Shown here: positions 42,319 to 51,093 of the stretch, in pieces
How the letters are laid out: every line of letters begins with the position of its first letter
Position numbering within the stretch: the stretch's first letter is position 1
Source of the DNA: Erythrobacter sp. SG61-1L
GTDB lineage: Bacteria > Pseudomonadota > Alphaproteobacteria > Sphingomonadales > Sphingomonadaceae
Reading direction: 5' to 3'
DNA length: 64,000 bases
Assembly: GCF_001305965.1 (NCBI RefSeq)
Contig: NZ_JXQC01000003.1
Span: forward strand, 1,822,452-1,886,451
Position numbers and translations under genes: made by a program
Notes under the pieces: generated by a model
The model's input: the letters and a program-made list of their open reading frames with translations, nothing else
What the model was told of the DNA's origin: nothing
Databases searched by the model: none

Positions 42319-44832
42319 TCAGTTGGACGGAAGCGCCGAGGCGAGCATCCGAGGGATTCCGCCTGCACGGTAGACAGCGACATCTTGTGGAGTGACCAGT
42401 TCGGCCAGGGCCGTGAATTCCCCGCCACCCGAACCGCTGACTTCGATCCATAAGGGCGCGTGAACGTCTGCCTGATCCAGCCCGTGGATCGTCACGCGGC
42501 TTGCAGGATCGAGCACCGGCTCGCGCGTGTCCTCCAGCCGGATGGGCAGTACCCCCATGGCGATGAGGTTGCTGCGATGAATCCGTTCGAAACTTCGCGC
42601 GATCACGGCGCGCACGCCCAGCAGCGCCGTGCCCTTTGCCGCCCAGTCCCGCGCCGAGCCGCAACCATAGGCTTCGCCTGCCCAGATCACCATCGGACGC
42701 GCTTCGGCACGGTGCGACATGGCCGCATCGAAAATGCTCGTTTCTTGCCCGGCGGCATCCAGTGCCCGATTGCCTTCCGTGGATGCAAAGCGGTTAAGCA
42801 GGCGGCGATTGTCGAATGTGCCGCGCAGCATCACTTCGTGATTGCCACGGAAATCGCCATAGCCGCCGAAATCCGAGCGCTGCCAACCATTGGCACGCAA
42901 CCATTCGGCCGAGGGTGATCCGGCAGAAATCGCCCCGATGGGCGAAATGTGATCGGTAGTAATGCTGTCCCCCAGCCAGAGCAGCACCGCAGCCTCGCGA
43001 ATTTTCGGGGCGGGCTGTTCTTCCTGAGTGTCGAAGAAAGGCGGGCGCCGGATCAGAAGCGATCCGGCATCCCACGGGAACAGTCCTCCTTCCGGCGCGG
43101 AAAGACCGTCCCATCGCTCGTTGCCGAGCGGGATCGCGGGCTGGCTCTCGATCTCAAGTTGCGCCAGCAGCCTGCGCGCCTCGCCCGGTGCGGGCAGAAT
43201 ATCGCTCAGGCGCACAGCCTTGCTCTCACGATCGGAACCGAACGATGCGGCCTCCAGATCGACGGCCACGCTGCCCGCCAGCGCGGCAGCCACCACCAGC
43301 GGTGGAGAAGCGAGGTAATTTGCCCGGAGGCGCGAATGTATCCGGTTGGGGAAATTGCGATTGCCGGAAAGCACAGCCGCACCGACAAAGCGCGGATCGG
43401 CCTCCAGCATGGCGTCAGCCGTCGCCGTCAGCGCGCCGGAATTGCCGACACAGGTTGTGCAGCCGAAGCCGACCACCGAAAAACCGATCTGTTCCAGATA
43501 GGGCATCAGCCCGGCGCGGATCAGCAGATCTGCCATGGCGCGCGATCCGGGGGCCAGGCTGGCCTTGACCCATGCCGGAGGACGCAGCCCCAGTTCCACG
43601 GCATTACGAGCAACAAGCCCCGCTTCCAGCATCAGCAGAGGATTGGCGGTATTCGTGCAACTGGTGATCGCGGCAATGAACACTGCGCCATCCCCACTGC
43701 CTTCCACCCCTTCGCGCGCGAGCAAGCTTGCCGGAACCTGATCCAGCGGCAGGACATCCTGCGGGCGGGCAGGCCCCGCCATCACTGGCACCACGCTGCC
43801 CAAGTCGTAACTCAGAGTGCGACTGTAGCGGCGTTCCTGGCCGTCCTGCGCCCAAAGCCCGCTCCGCCTTGCATAGGCCTCGTAGAGCGCCAGTTCCTCC
43901 TCGCTGCGGCCCATGGACCGCAAATAGCGCAGAGTCTCGCCATCCACTGCGAACAGCCCGGCAGTCGCCCCATATTCGGGGCACATATTGGCGATCGCGG
44001 CCCGGTCCGGCAGGCTAAGGCTGGTCGCGCCGGGGCCAGTGAACTCGATCACCTGATCGACCACGCCTTGCCCGCGCAGAAACGCCGTAAGGCTCAGGGC
44101 GGCATCGGTCGCGCTCACGCCCGGTGCGAGCGCCCCGGCCAGTACGACCTGCGTCACCGGGGGGATCGGAATGTCGGAAATCTGGCCCAGAGCCGCGACT
44201 TCAGCCTCGATCCCGCCAACGCCCCAGCCCAGAATGCCCAGCGCATTGATCATGGTAGTGTGGCTATCGGTGCCGATCACCACTTCGGGCAGGATAAGGC
44301 CGCTGCCATCCCCCGCCGGGCGGGCAATGGCCGAAAGGCGCTCAAGATTGATCTGGTGGCAAATGCCATTGCCCGGCGGCACCACCCGCAGCGATGCGAA
44401 AGCGCCCTCGGCCCATTTGAAGAAGCCGTAGCGTTCGACATTTCGTTCGAACTCCAGCGCGATGTTGCGTTCGGCCGCATCCGCAACCCCGCTGAAATCG
44501 ACCTTCACCGAATGATCGATCACCAGATCGATTGGCACTGCGGGATCGATCTGCCTGCCCACCTGCGCCGCCTTGTCCCGCAGGGCCGCGAGATCGACCA
44601 AAGCGGCGACGCCTGCCGTATCCTGCATCAGGATACGCGTCGGGGCGAAGGGAACGGTCAGCCCGTCCCGCCTGCCGTCCAGCCATTTGGCGAAGCCTTC
44701 CGCAATTGCAGGATCGGCCCCGTGGCCCAGCGCATTTTCCAGCAGCAGGCGCAGCGAGCGCGGCAAGCCCACCAGCCGCTGCCGCATGGGGCCGTCCAGC
44801 CTGTCCCAAGCCGTCAGGAGCTGATCCGTCAT
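42319..44832 (-). CDS. Aconitase-superfamily hydratase (predicted citraconate/maleate-type)
   Basis: An 837-aa single-chain AcnA-type protein. Domains 1-3 are followed by a linker and the swivel domain (from about residue 640). All three [4Fe-4S] ligands are seen: Cys392 in TSCTNTANP and Cys458/Cys461 in GFGCTTCVGNSG. Substrate-loop motifs LPEVVIGTDSHTTMINALGI, SGNRNFPNRIHSRLRANYLA and GEAYGCGSARDWAAKG are intact. It is about 50 residues shorter than housekeeping aconitase A. Its partner genes are an HMG-CoA-lyase-like enzyme and a CoA-transferase, so hydration of a C4/C5 dicarboxylate (maleate or citraconate) released by ring cleavage is more likely than the TCA-cycle reaction. It lies 8 bases after the lyase gene. 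Confidence 0.82.
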   Translation of the reverse strand: MTDQLLTAWDRLDGPMRQRLVGLPRSLRLLLENALGHGADPAIAEGFAKWLDGRRDGLTVPFAPTRILMQDTAGVAALVDLAALRDKAAQVGRQIDPAVPIDLVIDHSVKVDFSGVADAAERNIALEFERNVERYGFFKWAEGAFASLRVVPPGNGICHQINLERLSAIARPAGDGSGLILPEVVIGTDSHTTMINALGILGWGVGGIEAEVAALGQISDIPIPPVTQVVLAGALAPGVSATDAALSLTAFLRGQGVVDQVIEFTGPGATSLSLPDRAAIANMCPEYGATAGLFAVDGETLRYLRSMGRSEEELALYEAYARRSGLWAQDGQERRYSRTLSYDLGSVVPVMAGPARPQDVLPLDQVPASLLAREGVEGSGDGAVFIAAITSCTNTANPLLMLEAGLVARNAVELGLRPPAWVKASLAPGSRAMADLLIRAGLMPYLEQIGFSVVGFGCTTCVGNSGALTATADAMLEADPRFVGAAVLSGNRNFPNRIHSRLRANYLASPPLVVAAALAGSVAVDLEAASFGSDRESKAVRLSDILPAPGEARRLLAQLEIESQPAIPLGNERWDGLSAPEGGLFPWDAGSLLIRRPPFFDTQEEQPAPKIREAAVLLWLGDSITTDHISPIGAISAGSPSAEWLRANGWQRSDFGGYGDFRGNHEVMLRGTFDNRRLLNRFASTEGNRALDAAGQETSIFDAAMSHRAEARPMVIWAGEAYGCGSARDWAAKGTALLGVRAVIARSFERIHRSNLIAMGVLPIRLEDTREPVLDPASRVTIHGLDQADVHAPLWIEVSGSGGGEFTALAELVTPQDVAVYRAGGIPRMLASALPSN

Positions 44833-44840
44833 GGTCCAGC

Positions 44841-45809
44841 TCAGCCCGCGATCCTGCTGCGCAGACGGGCCAGCGTGCCGCCCTGCTTCACCTTGCCGGG
44901 CAATGGGTGGCCGACGATGTCTTCCGCCAGCAGGGCACATTCGATCAGCTTTTCCAGATCGACCCCGGTGGCAACGCCCATTTCCTCGCACATCAACACG
45001 AAATCCTCCGTGCAGATATTCCCCGCCGCGCCCTTATGCGCCGCAAAGGGGCAGCCCCCCAGCCCGGCAACGGCAGCGTCGAAATGGCGCACGCCCATCT
45101 GCAGGCCCGCATAGGCATTGGCGAGGCCCAGCCCGCGCGTATCGTGGAGGTGGAGCGACAATTCGAGCTGGGGATAGGCATCGCGCACCATGCCCACCAC
45201 GCGGCGGATACGCTCCGGCGTGGCCCAGGCCATGGTGTCACCCAGCCCGACGATCTCCAGCGCCTCGCCTTCTGCGGCCGCGATGGCGAGCAACTGGCCG
45301 ACCAGTTCCACCACGCGTTCCGGCGCCACATCCCCGGCGAAATTGCAGCCGAAGGCAGCTGTGACGAATCCGGTGCGCACCGGAATGCCGTGATCGCGAT
45401 ACATGCGGATCAGTTCCGGCTGTGCCGCCAGTTGCTGATCCGGCGTGCGGTTCTGGTTGCGCTTCAGGAAGGCATCGGAGGCATAGAGCGTCAGCTTGCC
45501 GTCCAGCACCAGCCGCCCGGTGGCGATAGCGCGTTCCAGCCCCTTTGCGTTGAGCCACAAGCCAGCATAGGCAACATCCGGCTGCGGCGTGAAACCGGCG
45601 ACGACCTGTTCGGCATCGGCCATGCCCGGGACCAGAGAGGGGTTTACGAAGGACACGATCTGGATATGACGGAGCCCGGTCTGCGACAGGGCATCGATCA
45701 ATTCGATCTTGCGCGCCGTGGCGATATCGCCGCCTTCGATCTGGAAACCTTCGCGGGGGCCTTCTTCCTTGATGAAGACGCGATCGGGGAGTTGGGTCAT
45801 TTGTACCAT
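44841..45809 (-). CDS. HMG-CoA lyase family enzyme (predicted citramalyl-CoA lyase)
   Basis: A 322-aa TIM-barrel lyase. The opening IKEEGPREGFQIEG carries the metal/catalytic Arg-Glu pair. HLHDTRGLGLANAYAG has the metal-binding His, and AGLGGCPFAAHKGAAGN with the loop Cys and ICTEDF completes the signature. Family members cleave HMG-CoA or R-citramalyl-CoA to acetyl-CoA plus a keto acid. No leucine-catabolism genes are nearby, whereas a class III CoA-transferase and hydratase are, so citramalyl-CoA is the better substrate guess. ATG 45809 was chosen for its AAGG spacing; 45800 is also possible. First gene of a leftward operon behind an operator-like palindrome. Confidence 0.82.
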   Translation of the reverse strand: MVQMTQLPDRVFIKEEGPREGFQIEGGDIATARKIELIDALSQTGLRHIQIVSFVNPSLVPGMADAEQVVAGFTPQPDVAYAGLWLNAKGLERAIATGRLVLDGKLTLYASDAFLKRNQNRTPDQQLAAQPELIRMYRDHGIPVRTGFVTAAFGCNFAGDVAPERVVELVGQLLAIAAAEGEALEIVGLGDTMAWATPERIRRVVGMVRDAYPQLELSLHLHDTRGLGLANAYAGLQMGVRHFDAAVAGLGGCPFAAHKGAAGNICTEDFVLMCEEMGVATGVDLEKLIECALLAEDIVGHPLPGKVKQGGTLARLRSRIAG

Positions 45810-45826
45810 TTTACTGCAATGCCTTG

Positions 45827-45857
45827 TTGACAAGGGGCACTAACGTTCCGCTATGTA
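45827..45857 (+). promoter_or_regulatory. Predicted IclR-gene promoter
   Basis: A perfect TTGACA at 45827-45832 is followed after 18-19 bases by CTATGT/TATGTA (45851-45857). The -10 lies inside the 17-bp palindrome, consistent with autorepression. By-eye prediction. Confidence 0.5.
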
Positions 45858-45861
45858 GAAC
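45845..45861 (+). promoter_or_regulatory. IclR-type operator 1 (GTTC-N9-GAAC)
   Basis: GTTCCGCTATGTAGAAC lies midway between the divergent lyase (start 45809) and IclR (start 45897) genes, 36 bases from each. It is one of six related sites in the cluster. Confidence 0.7.
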
Positions 45862-45896
45862 GCGGGTTCGAATTGGGACGTAAGAGAGGGGTTGGT

Positions 45897-46598
45897 ATGA
45901 ATTCCAAGGGCGGCGTGGCCGCAGTCGATCGGGCGTTTGCGATCATGCAGGCGTTCACACATCAGCGTCCGGTCATGACGCTGGCCGAAATCTCGCGCGT
46001 GACGGGGCTCTACAAGAGCACGATCCTGCGCCTGCTCGGATCGCTGGAGAAATCCTACTTCGTGGTGCAGCGCGCCGACGGCAGCTATCAACTTGGCCCC
46101 GGCCTGCTGGAACTGGCCAGCATCTACCAGGATTCCTTCGACCTGCGGCAGTTCGTGCATCCCACGCTGGAACGGCTGGTGGCCGAAACGGGCGAAGGCG
46201 CCAGCTTCTTCATCCGCCATGCCGAAATGCAGATGTGCCTGTTCCGCGTGGACGGCAACCAGACCATTCGCGACTACACGATCCGCCTGGGCGACCGTCG
46301 CCCGCTGGACAAGGGAGCCTCTGCCGAAGCCTTCCGCAAGTTCGAGGACAAAGGCGGCCCCTATACGGTGGACGATCTGGTCGTCGGATCGTTTGGCGCG
46401 GTGACGCCGGAAATGGCCGCGCTGGCGGCTCCGGTCTTCGGCCAGGGCAATGACCTTGTAGGCGTGATCACCCTGTCCGGCCCGCTCTCGCGCTTTGACG
46501 AGCCTGCGGTCGCGCGATTGAAGCCGATCCTTGCCGAGCAGATCGTGACCTTGTCCCGTATGCTCGGCGCACAGCCCGGGCTGTTCCGGGGCGTCTGA
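45897..46598 (+). CDS. IclR-family transcriptional regulator
   Basis: A 233-aa regulator. The N-terminal winged helix is VDRAFAIMQAFTHQRPVMTL, EISRVTGLYKSTILRLLGSL and YQLGPGLLELASIY. The C-terminal effector domain (about 75-230) has FFIRHAEMQMCLFRV, SAEAFRKF and VFGQGNDLVGVITLSGP. GAGAGGGG just upstream supports ATG 45897 over a TTG at 45873. It is the only regulator in the 42-64 kb cluster and stands next to one copy of a palindrome repeated at five other cluster promoters. It is therefore the likely controller of the whole regulon, responding to an aromatic acid intermediate (inference). Confidence 0.92.
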   Translation: MNSKGGVAAVDRAFAIMQAFTHQRPVMTLAEISRVTGLYKSTILRLLGSLEKSYFVVQRADGSYQLGPGLLELASIYQDSFDLRQFVHPTLERLVAETGEGASFFIRHAEMQMCLFRVDGNQTIRDYTIRLGDRRPLDKGASAEAFRKFEDKGGPYTVDDLVVGSFGAVTPEMAALAAPVFGQGNDLVGVITLSGPLSRFDEPAVARLKPILAEQIVTLSRMLGAQPGLFRGV

Positions 46599-46601
46599 CG
46601 C

Positions 46602-46646
46602 CCCGGCAGGAGCCGCCCGCCAGCCGGGTGGCTCGCCCTGCCCGGC
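46602..46646. terminator. Nested hairpin between convergent genes
   Basis: The outer arms CCGGCAGG (46603-46610) and CCTGCCCGG (46637-46645) enclose AGCCGCCCG/CGGGTGGCT. Strong GC stem but only GTTTC follows. It lies between IclR and the CoA-transferase, which converge. Confidence 0.45.
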
Positions 46647-46656
46647 CGTTTCATCT

Positions 46657-47856
46657 TCAGACGACACCGGCATCCCGCAGACGTTCCAGTTCCGCCTCGT
46701 CAACGCCCAGTGAGCCGAGAATTTCAGCACTGTGTTCGCCCAGGCGAGGCGGCGGGCAGGCCGCTTCGGGGCGTGAATCCGCCATCACGAACCCGCTTCG
46801 CGCCACTCTGATCCCGCCGGTTTCCTGCAGGAAATCGCGCTGGCGGGTCTGCGGATGATCGAGGATCTGGGGGATCGTGAGAATCCGCCCGGCAGGAATA
46901 TTTGCCCGGTTCAGCAATTCCTCCCACTCGGCACCCGGCCGCGTGAGGAAGACTTCGTTGAGAATGGCGTTGAGTTCGGCCCGGTTGCGCTTGCGTGCCT
47001 CGCGCTCGGCAAAGCGGGGATCAGCGACCAGTTCCGGCAGCCCCATCGCCTCGCACAGAGCCTCGAACTGTTCCTGCTTGTTGGCCGCGACATTGATCTG
47101 GCCATCCGCGGCCGTGAAGGCGCCCGAAGGGGCGGCAGTCATGTTCTGGTTGCCCAGCGGCCGCGGCTCGACCCCTGCGATCAGATAGTTCGAGACCGCC
47201 CAACCCATGGCCGAAAGCGTGGCATCGAGCATGGACACGTCGATGAAGGCGCCCTTGCCCGTCCGGTCCCGCCCATAGAGCGCGCTGGAAATGGCAAAGG
47301 CCGCCATCAGCCCACCCAGAGTATCGCACAGCGGATAGCCGACCCGCAGAGGCGCGGATTCAGCATCGCCGGTGATGCTCATCACCCCGGAATAGCCCTG
47401 GATGATCTGGTCATAGGCCGGATTGCCGCTGAGCGGGCCTTCCTGCCCGAAGCCGGAAATGGCGCAATAGATCAGGCCCGGATTATCCGCAGCCAGAGTC
47501 TCGTATCCCAGACCCAGCCGGTCCATCACACCGGGCCGGAAATTCTCGATCAGCACATCAGCCGTGGCGGCGAGCTTGCGGAACAGCGCGCGCCCTTCCG
47601 GCTTCTTCAAATCCAGCGTGACGGACTTCTTCCCCGCATTCTGGGCGAGGAAGGAAGTGCCCATCATCTGTTCGTTCAGCGCAGGATCGGCGCCCAGCTT
47701 ACGGGCCAGATCGCCCCCGTCCGGCCGCTCCACCTTGATGACTTCCGCCCCCAGCAAGGCCAGTTGGAAGGCGGCATAGGGGCCGGACAGGATATTGGTG
47801 AGGTCGAGAACCCGGACGCCTTCCAACTGCCGTGCGGGCGACGGCGCGGCGCTCAT
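46657..47856 (-). CDS. Class III CoA-transferase (CaiB/BaiF; predicted citramalate CoA-transferase)
   Basis: A 399-aa family III CoA-transferase: VRVLDLTNILSGPYAAFQLA, GAEVIKVERPDGGD, NAGKKSVTLDLKKPEG, LIENFRPGVMDRLGLGY, and the catalytic Asp (about 149) in GNPAYDQIIQGYSG. It moves CoA from succinyl-CoA or another donor to a carboxylic acid. In Chloroflexus a family III transferase acting on D-citramalate works with an HMGL-type citramalyl-CoA lyase; the same family pair is present here. Its start overlaps the monooxygenase stop (ATGA). Last gene of the hydrolase operon. Confidence 0.87.
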   Translation of the reverse strand: MSAAPSPARQLEGVRVLDLTNILSGPYAAFQLALLGAEVIKVERPDGGDLARKLGADPALNEQMMGTSFLAQNAGKKSVTLDLKKPEGRALFRKLAATADVLIENFRPGVMDRLGLGYETLAADNPGLIYCAISGFGQEGPLSGNPAYDQIIQGYSGVMSITGDAESAPLRVGYPLCDTLGGLMAAFAISSALYGRDRTGKGAFIDVSMLDATLSAMGWAVSNYLIAGVEPRPLGNQNMTAAPSGAFTAADGQINVAANKQEQFEALCEAMGLPELVADPRFAEREARKRNRAELNAILNEVFLTRPGAEWEELLNRANIPAGRILTIPQILDHPQTRQRDFLQETGGIRVARSGFVMADSRPEAACPPPRLGEHSAEILGSLGVDEAELERLRDAGVV

Positions 47857-49049
47857 ATCTCGGCCGTCTCCACGTCATAGCGATAGAGCCAGTCATAGCG
47901 ATCGTTGATCGGATCGCGGCTCCATTCGTTTTCCATATAGGTGACGGCACCCTCCTCGGTCTTGAGGGCGGATTCATGGAAGCGAGCCGTGTTGTCCTTG
48001 GCCCCGCGCACCATCTTGCTGGTGCGTTCCACCCGCGCCTGCTCGTATTTCTTGAGCGCTTCCACCGGATCGGCATATTTATCGAGGCAGCGGCCGAGCA
48101 CGACGCCATCCTCGATCGACATCACCGCGCCCTGCGCCAGGAACGGCAGCGTGGCATGGCAGGCATCGCCCAGCAGGCTGGCGCGGCCTTTGCTCCAGAT
48201 CTGGCGCGGCGGGCGTTCCATAAAGGCCCATTTGAGCACCTTGGGCGCGGCATGGATCAGTGTCTGCACATCCTCGTGCCAGCCCGCAAAATCATTGGCG
48301 CATTCCTCGATGGAACCTTCGGCATACCAGGATTCCACCTGCCAATCGTTACGCTCGATCGTGCCGATCATGTTCATCAGCTTGCCGCCGCGCAGCGGGT
48401 AATTCACCAGATGGCCGCCCGGCCCGATCCAGGTCCAGCCGACCATTTCGTGGAACCGCTCAGGCAAGCGGTCCATCGGGATCACGGCGCGCCAAGCGAT
48501 CATGCCGGTAAATTCGGTGTGATCGTCTCCGAACAGGCTCTTGCGCACGGTAGACTTCACCCCGTCTGCGCCAATCAGCACGTCGCTTTCGATCCGGCGC
48601 CCATCCTTCAGGGTCAGCACGGCCTTGTCGTCATCCGCTTCGGCACCGGCCACTTCGCAGCCAAGCTGCACGGCATCGGGATCGATTGCCCGCACGGCAT
48701 CGAAGAGCGTGCCCAGCAGGTCAGGCCGGAAGACGGTGAGATAGGGATAGCCGTATTTCTCGATAGCCTGCGGCCCCAGGTCGAACATCGGCCAGGCGCG
48801 GCCCGTGTTCCACAGGCGGAATTCCTTGCGCTTGGGCGCGCAGGATTGCGCACGCAGCGTTTCGAACACGCCGAGCGAGTCCAGCGCGCGCGAGCCGTTA
48901 GGGCTGATCTGCACCCCGGCACCGACTTCACCGAGTTCGGGCGCCTGTTCGAAAACCTGCACGGGATAGCCGCGCCGCAGCAGCGAGAGGGCGGCAGCCA
49001 TGCCGCCAATTCCGCCGCCGGCGATTGTGATGCGAGGCTTATCGGCCAT
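47853..49049 (-). CDS. FAD-dependent aromatic monooxygenase (3-hydroxybenzoate 6-hydroxylase-like)
   Basis: A 398-aa group A flavin hydroxylase. The FAD motif ITIAGGGIGGMAAALSLLRRG, the DG-like VLIGADGVKSTVRKSL and the ribityl-binding GDACHATLPFLAQGAVMSIEDG are all present. The C-terminal NDRYDWLYRYDVETAEI resembles enzymes that make gentisate from 3-hydroxybenzoate. The gene lies between gentisate dioxygenase and CoA-transferase, which fits hydroxylation of a (methyl)hydroxybenzoate to a (methyl)gentisate. A 4-hydroxybenzoate 1-hydroxylase or salicylate-type activity cannot be excluded. Confidence 0.82.
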   Translation of the reverse strand: MADKPRITIAGGGIGGMAAALSLLRRGYPVQVFEQAPELGEVGAGVQISPNGSRALDSLGVFETLRAQSCAPKRKEFRLWNTGRAWPMFDLGPQAIEKYGYPYLTVFRPDLLGTLFDAVRAIDPDAVQLGCEVAGAEADDDKAVLTLKDGRRIESDVLIGADGVKSTVRKSLFGDDHTEFTGMIAWRAVIPMDRLPERFHEMVGWTWIGPGGHLVNYPLRGGKLMNMIGTIERNDWQVESWYAEGSIEECANDFAGWHEDVQTLIHAAPKVLKWAFMERPPRQIWSKGRASLLGDACHATLPFLAQGAVMSIEDGVVLGRCLDKYADPVEALKKYEQARVERTSKMVRGAKDNTARFHESALKTEEGAVTYMENEWSRDPINDRYDWLYRYDVETAEI

Positions 49050-49100
49050 AAATAACTCCAGACTTGTGTGGGGGGCGAGGCAGAGGCGAAGCGGAGGCGG

Positions 49101-50060
49101 TCATGCCGCTTCACCGGCACCGGCATGGCGGTACCACCCGAGCTTTTTCATCAGTGGCCGGTCGGAAACCTTCAGGAGCTTTGCCCCCTTCGGCCCCGCC
49201 GACAGCGAATGGGCGCGCCAAGCAGGCACCGCGACAGTATCGCCGAAGGCCCAGGCCATGCGCTGGCCGTCGATGTCCACCGCGCCTTCACCGGCCATCA
49301 CGGCATAGATCGCATTGCTGGTTTCGCGGACTTCGCCGCCTGTCTGGCCGGGATCGAGCGCGATCACGTCCAGCGCGATGGAATCCAGTTCCACCGGGCC
49401 GAGCGTGATGGCCATCAACCCGCCCTGCGCGGGATCGGGTGCAGCGGCAGCGAGATCGCGGTCTATGTCTTCGGCGCGGAAGGCAATCGGCGCGCTCTCA
49501 ACCCGTTCGGGCGCCGGCTCCACCCCATCGGGATGGGGCTGATAGAACATCGGTTCGAGCAGGTGCACCAGCGGCACATCGAGGAAGTCCATCCAGTAGC
49601 AATTTTCGCTGCCCAGATTCTCGTGCGAGTGCCACGCCCAGTTCGGCGTAAGCAGCACGTCGCCGGGCCGCATTTCCACCTGTTTGCCGTTCACCACCGT
49701 ATAGGTGCCGCGTCCTTCCAGGATCAGGCGCAAGGCGTTGGGCGTGTGGCGATGCGCACGAGCGACTTCGCCTGGCTTCACCATCTGATAAGCCGCCACC
49801 AGGGTCCGCACGGTGGAATAGATGTTCCCTTCCACCGGGTTGAACATGGTCAGGTTGCGGCGTTCGGCAAATTCGGTGTCGACCAGTTCGCCCGCCCGGT
49901 CGAGGATCGGGCGGACATCGGCGTAATGCCAAATATGGGGCACGAAATTGGCGCGCGGCTCCGGCCACAGGGCGGGCACCTTGCGATGCCAGCCACCCTC
50001 CATATTGAGATTGGAGAACGAGGCGTAGAGCGCCTCCAGATCGGCGGCCGCAGCGCTCAT
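49101..50060 (-). CDS. Gentisate 1,2-dioxygenase-like cupin
   Basis: A 319-aa bicupin ring-cleaving dioxygenase. In the N-terminal cupin, ARAHRHTPNALRLILEGRG gives His103 and His105 and NWAWHSHENLG gives His144/146, which supply the Fe(II) ligands. The C-terminal cupin (about 225-300) lacks such His. PVEGNIYSTVRTLVAAYQMV and YWMDFLDVPLVHLLEPMFY are typical of gentisate or salicylate 1,2-dioxygenases. Length is slightly under the usual ~345 aa. It would open gentisate or an alkylgentisate to (methyl)maleylpyruvate. Overlaps the hydrolase gene by 4 bases. Confidence 0.88.
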   Translation of the reverse strand: MSAAAADLEALYASFSNLNMEGGWHRKVPALWPEPRANFVPHIWHYADVRPILDRAGELVDTEFAERRNLTMFNPVEGNIYSTVRTLVAAYQMVKPGEVARAHRHTPNALRLILEGRGTYTVVNGKQVEMRPGDVLLTPNWAWHSHENLGSENCYWMDFLDVPLVHLLEPMFYQPHPDGVEPAPERVESAPIAFRAEDIDRDLAAAAPDPAQGGLMAITLGPVELDSIALDVIALDPGQTGGEVRETSNAIYAVMAGEGAVDIDGQRMAWAFGDTVAVPAWRAHSLSAGPKGAKLLKVSDRPLMKKLGWYRHAGAGEAA

Positions 50061-50971
50061 TTCGCGGTAAGCTCCTGCTTGACGATCGGCGGCACATAGG
50101 GTTCGGCGAAAACTTCGGTCATGCCGCGATTGCCCTGCACCACCGGCACGTTCATCTCGCCCACGCCTTCGATCACGATGCGGATCGTGTCGCCATCCTG
50201 CACCGGGCCGACGCCTTCGGGCGTGCCGGTGGCAATGATGTCACCCGGATAGAGCGTCATGACGGCAGAGGCCGTCGCGATCATGCCGGGAATATCCAGC
50301 ACCAGATCGCGCGTATTGGCCGCCTGGCGCAGTTCGCCGTTCACCCACAGCTTCATCGACAGCGCGTCGGGATGCTCGACTTCGTCGGCGGTCACGACCC
50401 ACGGGCCGACCGGGCAGAAGGTGTCGTAGGCCTTGCGGAACACCCGTTCTTCCCGCCCGCGCACAACCATGTCGAGCAGGCAGGCATAGCCGAACACCGC
50501 CTCGTGCCAGCGCTCGCGCGGCAGGTCGCGGCATTCCTTGCCGATGATGATGCCCAGTTCCGCCTCGTGGTGGACTTCGCGGCCCGGCACGTTCGGCAGT
50601 TCCACCGGATCGTTCGGCCCGCTGACCGAGGAGCTGGGCTTCAGGAAGAAGCCCTGGTTCTTGGCGCGGTAATTGGCGCCCATTTCCTTGCCATGGGCGT
50701 GGTAGTTCACCGGATAGGCAATGACCTTGTTCGGCCAGGGAACCGGCGTTTCCAGCCGGACGCTGTCCAGAGGCACCGGCGCCCGCTCACGCATGGCAGC
50801 TTCGAGCGCAGGCCGAAGCTTTTCGAAATCGCGGATCAGGCGCAGCGGTGCCGTATCGGGCCATTGCGGCGCCGATCCATCGGTGGCTGCCCCGGCAATG
50901 TCGGAAACGTCGATGACGCCGCCATCCACGACCAGCCCTATCTTGCCCCCATCGTATCGTGCCAAGCGCAT
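50057..50971 (-). CDS. FAH-family hydrolase (maleyl/fumarylpyruvate hydrolase-like)
   Basis: A 304-aa fumarylacetoacetate-hydrolase-fold enzyme. VIAYPVNYHAHGKEMG, the metal-ligand block GREVHHEAELGIIIGKE, ACLLDMVVRGREE and the C-terminal PGDIIATGTPEGVGPV are characteristic. In gentisate pathways without an isomerase, such enzymes split maleylpyruvate directly into pyruvate plus maleate, or a methyl analogue into citraconate. No maleylpyruvate isomerase was found in the window, which favours this direct route. First gene of an operon with dioxygenase, hydroxylase and CoA-transferase. Confidence 0.87.
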   Translation of the reverse strand: MRLARYDGGKIGLVVDGGVIDVSDIAGAATDGSAPQWPDTAPLRLIRDFEKLRPALEAAMRERAPVPLDSVRLETPVPWPNKVIAYPVNYHAHGKEMGANYRAKNQGFFLKPSSSVSGPNDPVELPNVPGREVHHEAELGIIIGKECRDLPRERWHEAVFGYACLLDMVVRGREERVFRKAYDTFCPVGPWVVTADEVEHPDALSMKLWVNGELRQAANTRDLVLDIPGMIATASAVMTLYPGDIIATGTPEGVGPVQDGDTIRIVIEGVGEMNVPVVQGNRGMTEVFAEPYVPPIVKQELTAK

Positions 50972-50983
50972 ATGAAACCCGTT

Positions 50984-51000
50984 GTTCTGTTGAATAGAAT
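50984..51000 (+). promoter_or_regulatory. IclR-type operator 2
   Basis: GTTCTGTTGAATAGAAT begins 13 bases upstream of the hydrolase start codon (50971, minus strand). So close to the start it would block transcription initiation or early elongation, pointing to repression. Confidence 0.68.
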
Positions 51001-51093
51001 ATCGTTCGACTTGATACTTATGCTTCGCCCTTGGGCGACGGAAGAAACCGGTATGCTTGCACCCCGTCCCTCCCGCCGCCCGCGGGAGGAACC

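Noticed and set aside
42319-44832. Housekeeping aconitase
   Set aside because: The sequence alone cannot exclude it, but the shorter length, operon with a lyase, and cluster operator argue for a catabolic hydratase.
42949-45114. 721-codon plus-strand open frame
   Set aside because: Antisense shadow of the aconitase homologue; Arg/Gln/His-rich low-complexity translation.
51069-51089. Hairpin CCTCCCG/CGGGAGG after the TonB gene as terminator
   Set aside because: No T-run on the minus strand, so termination could not be supported.
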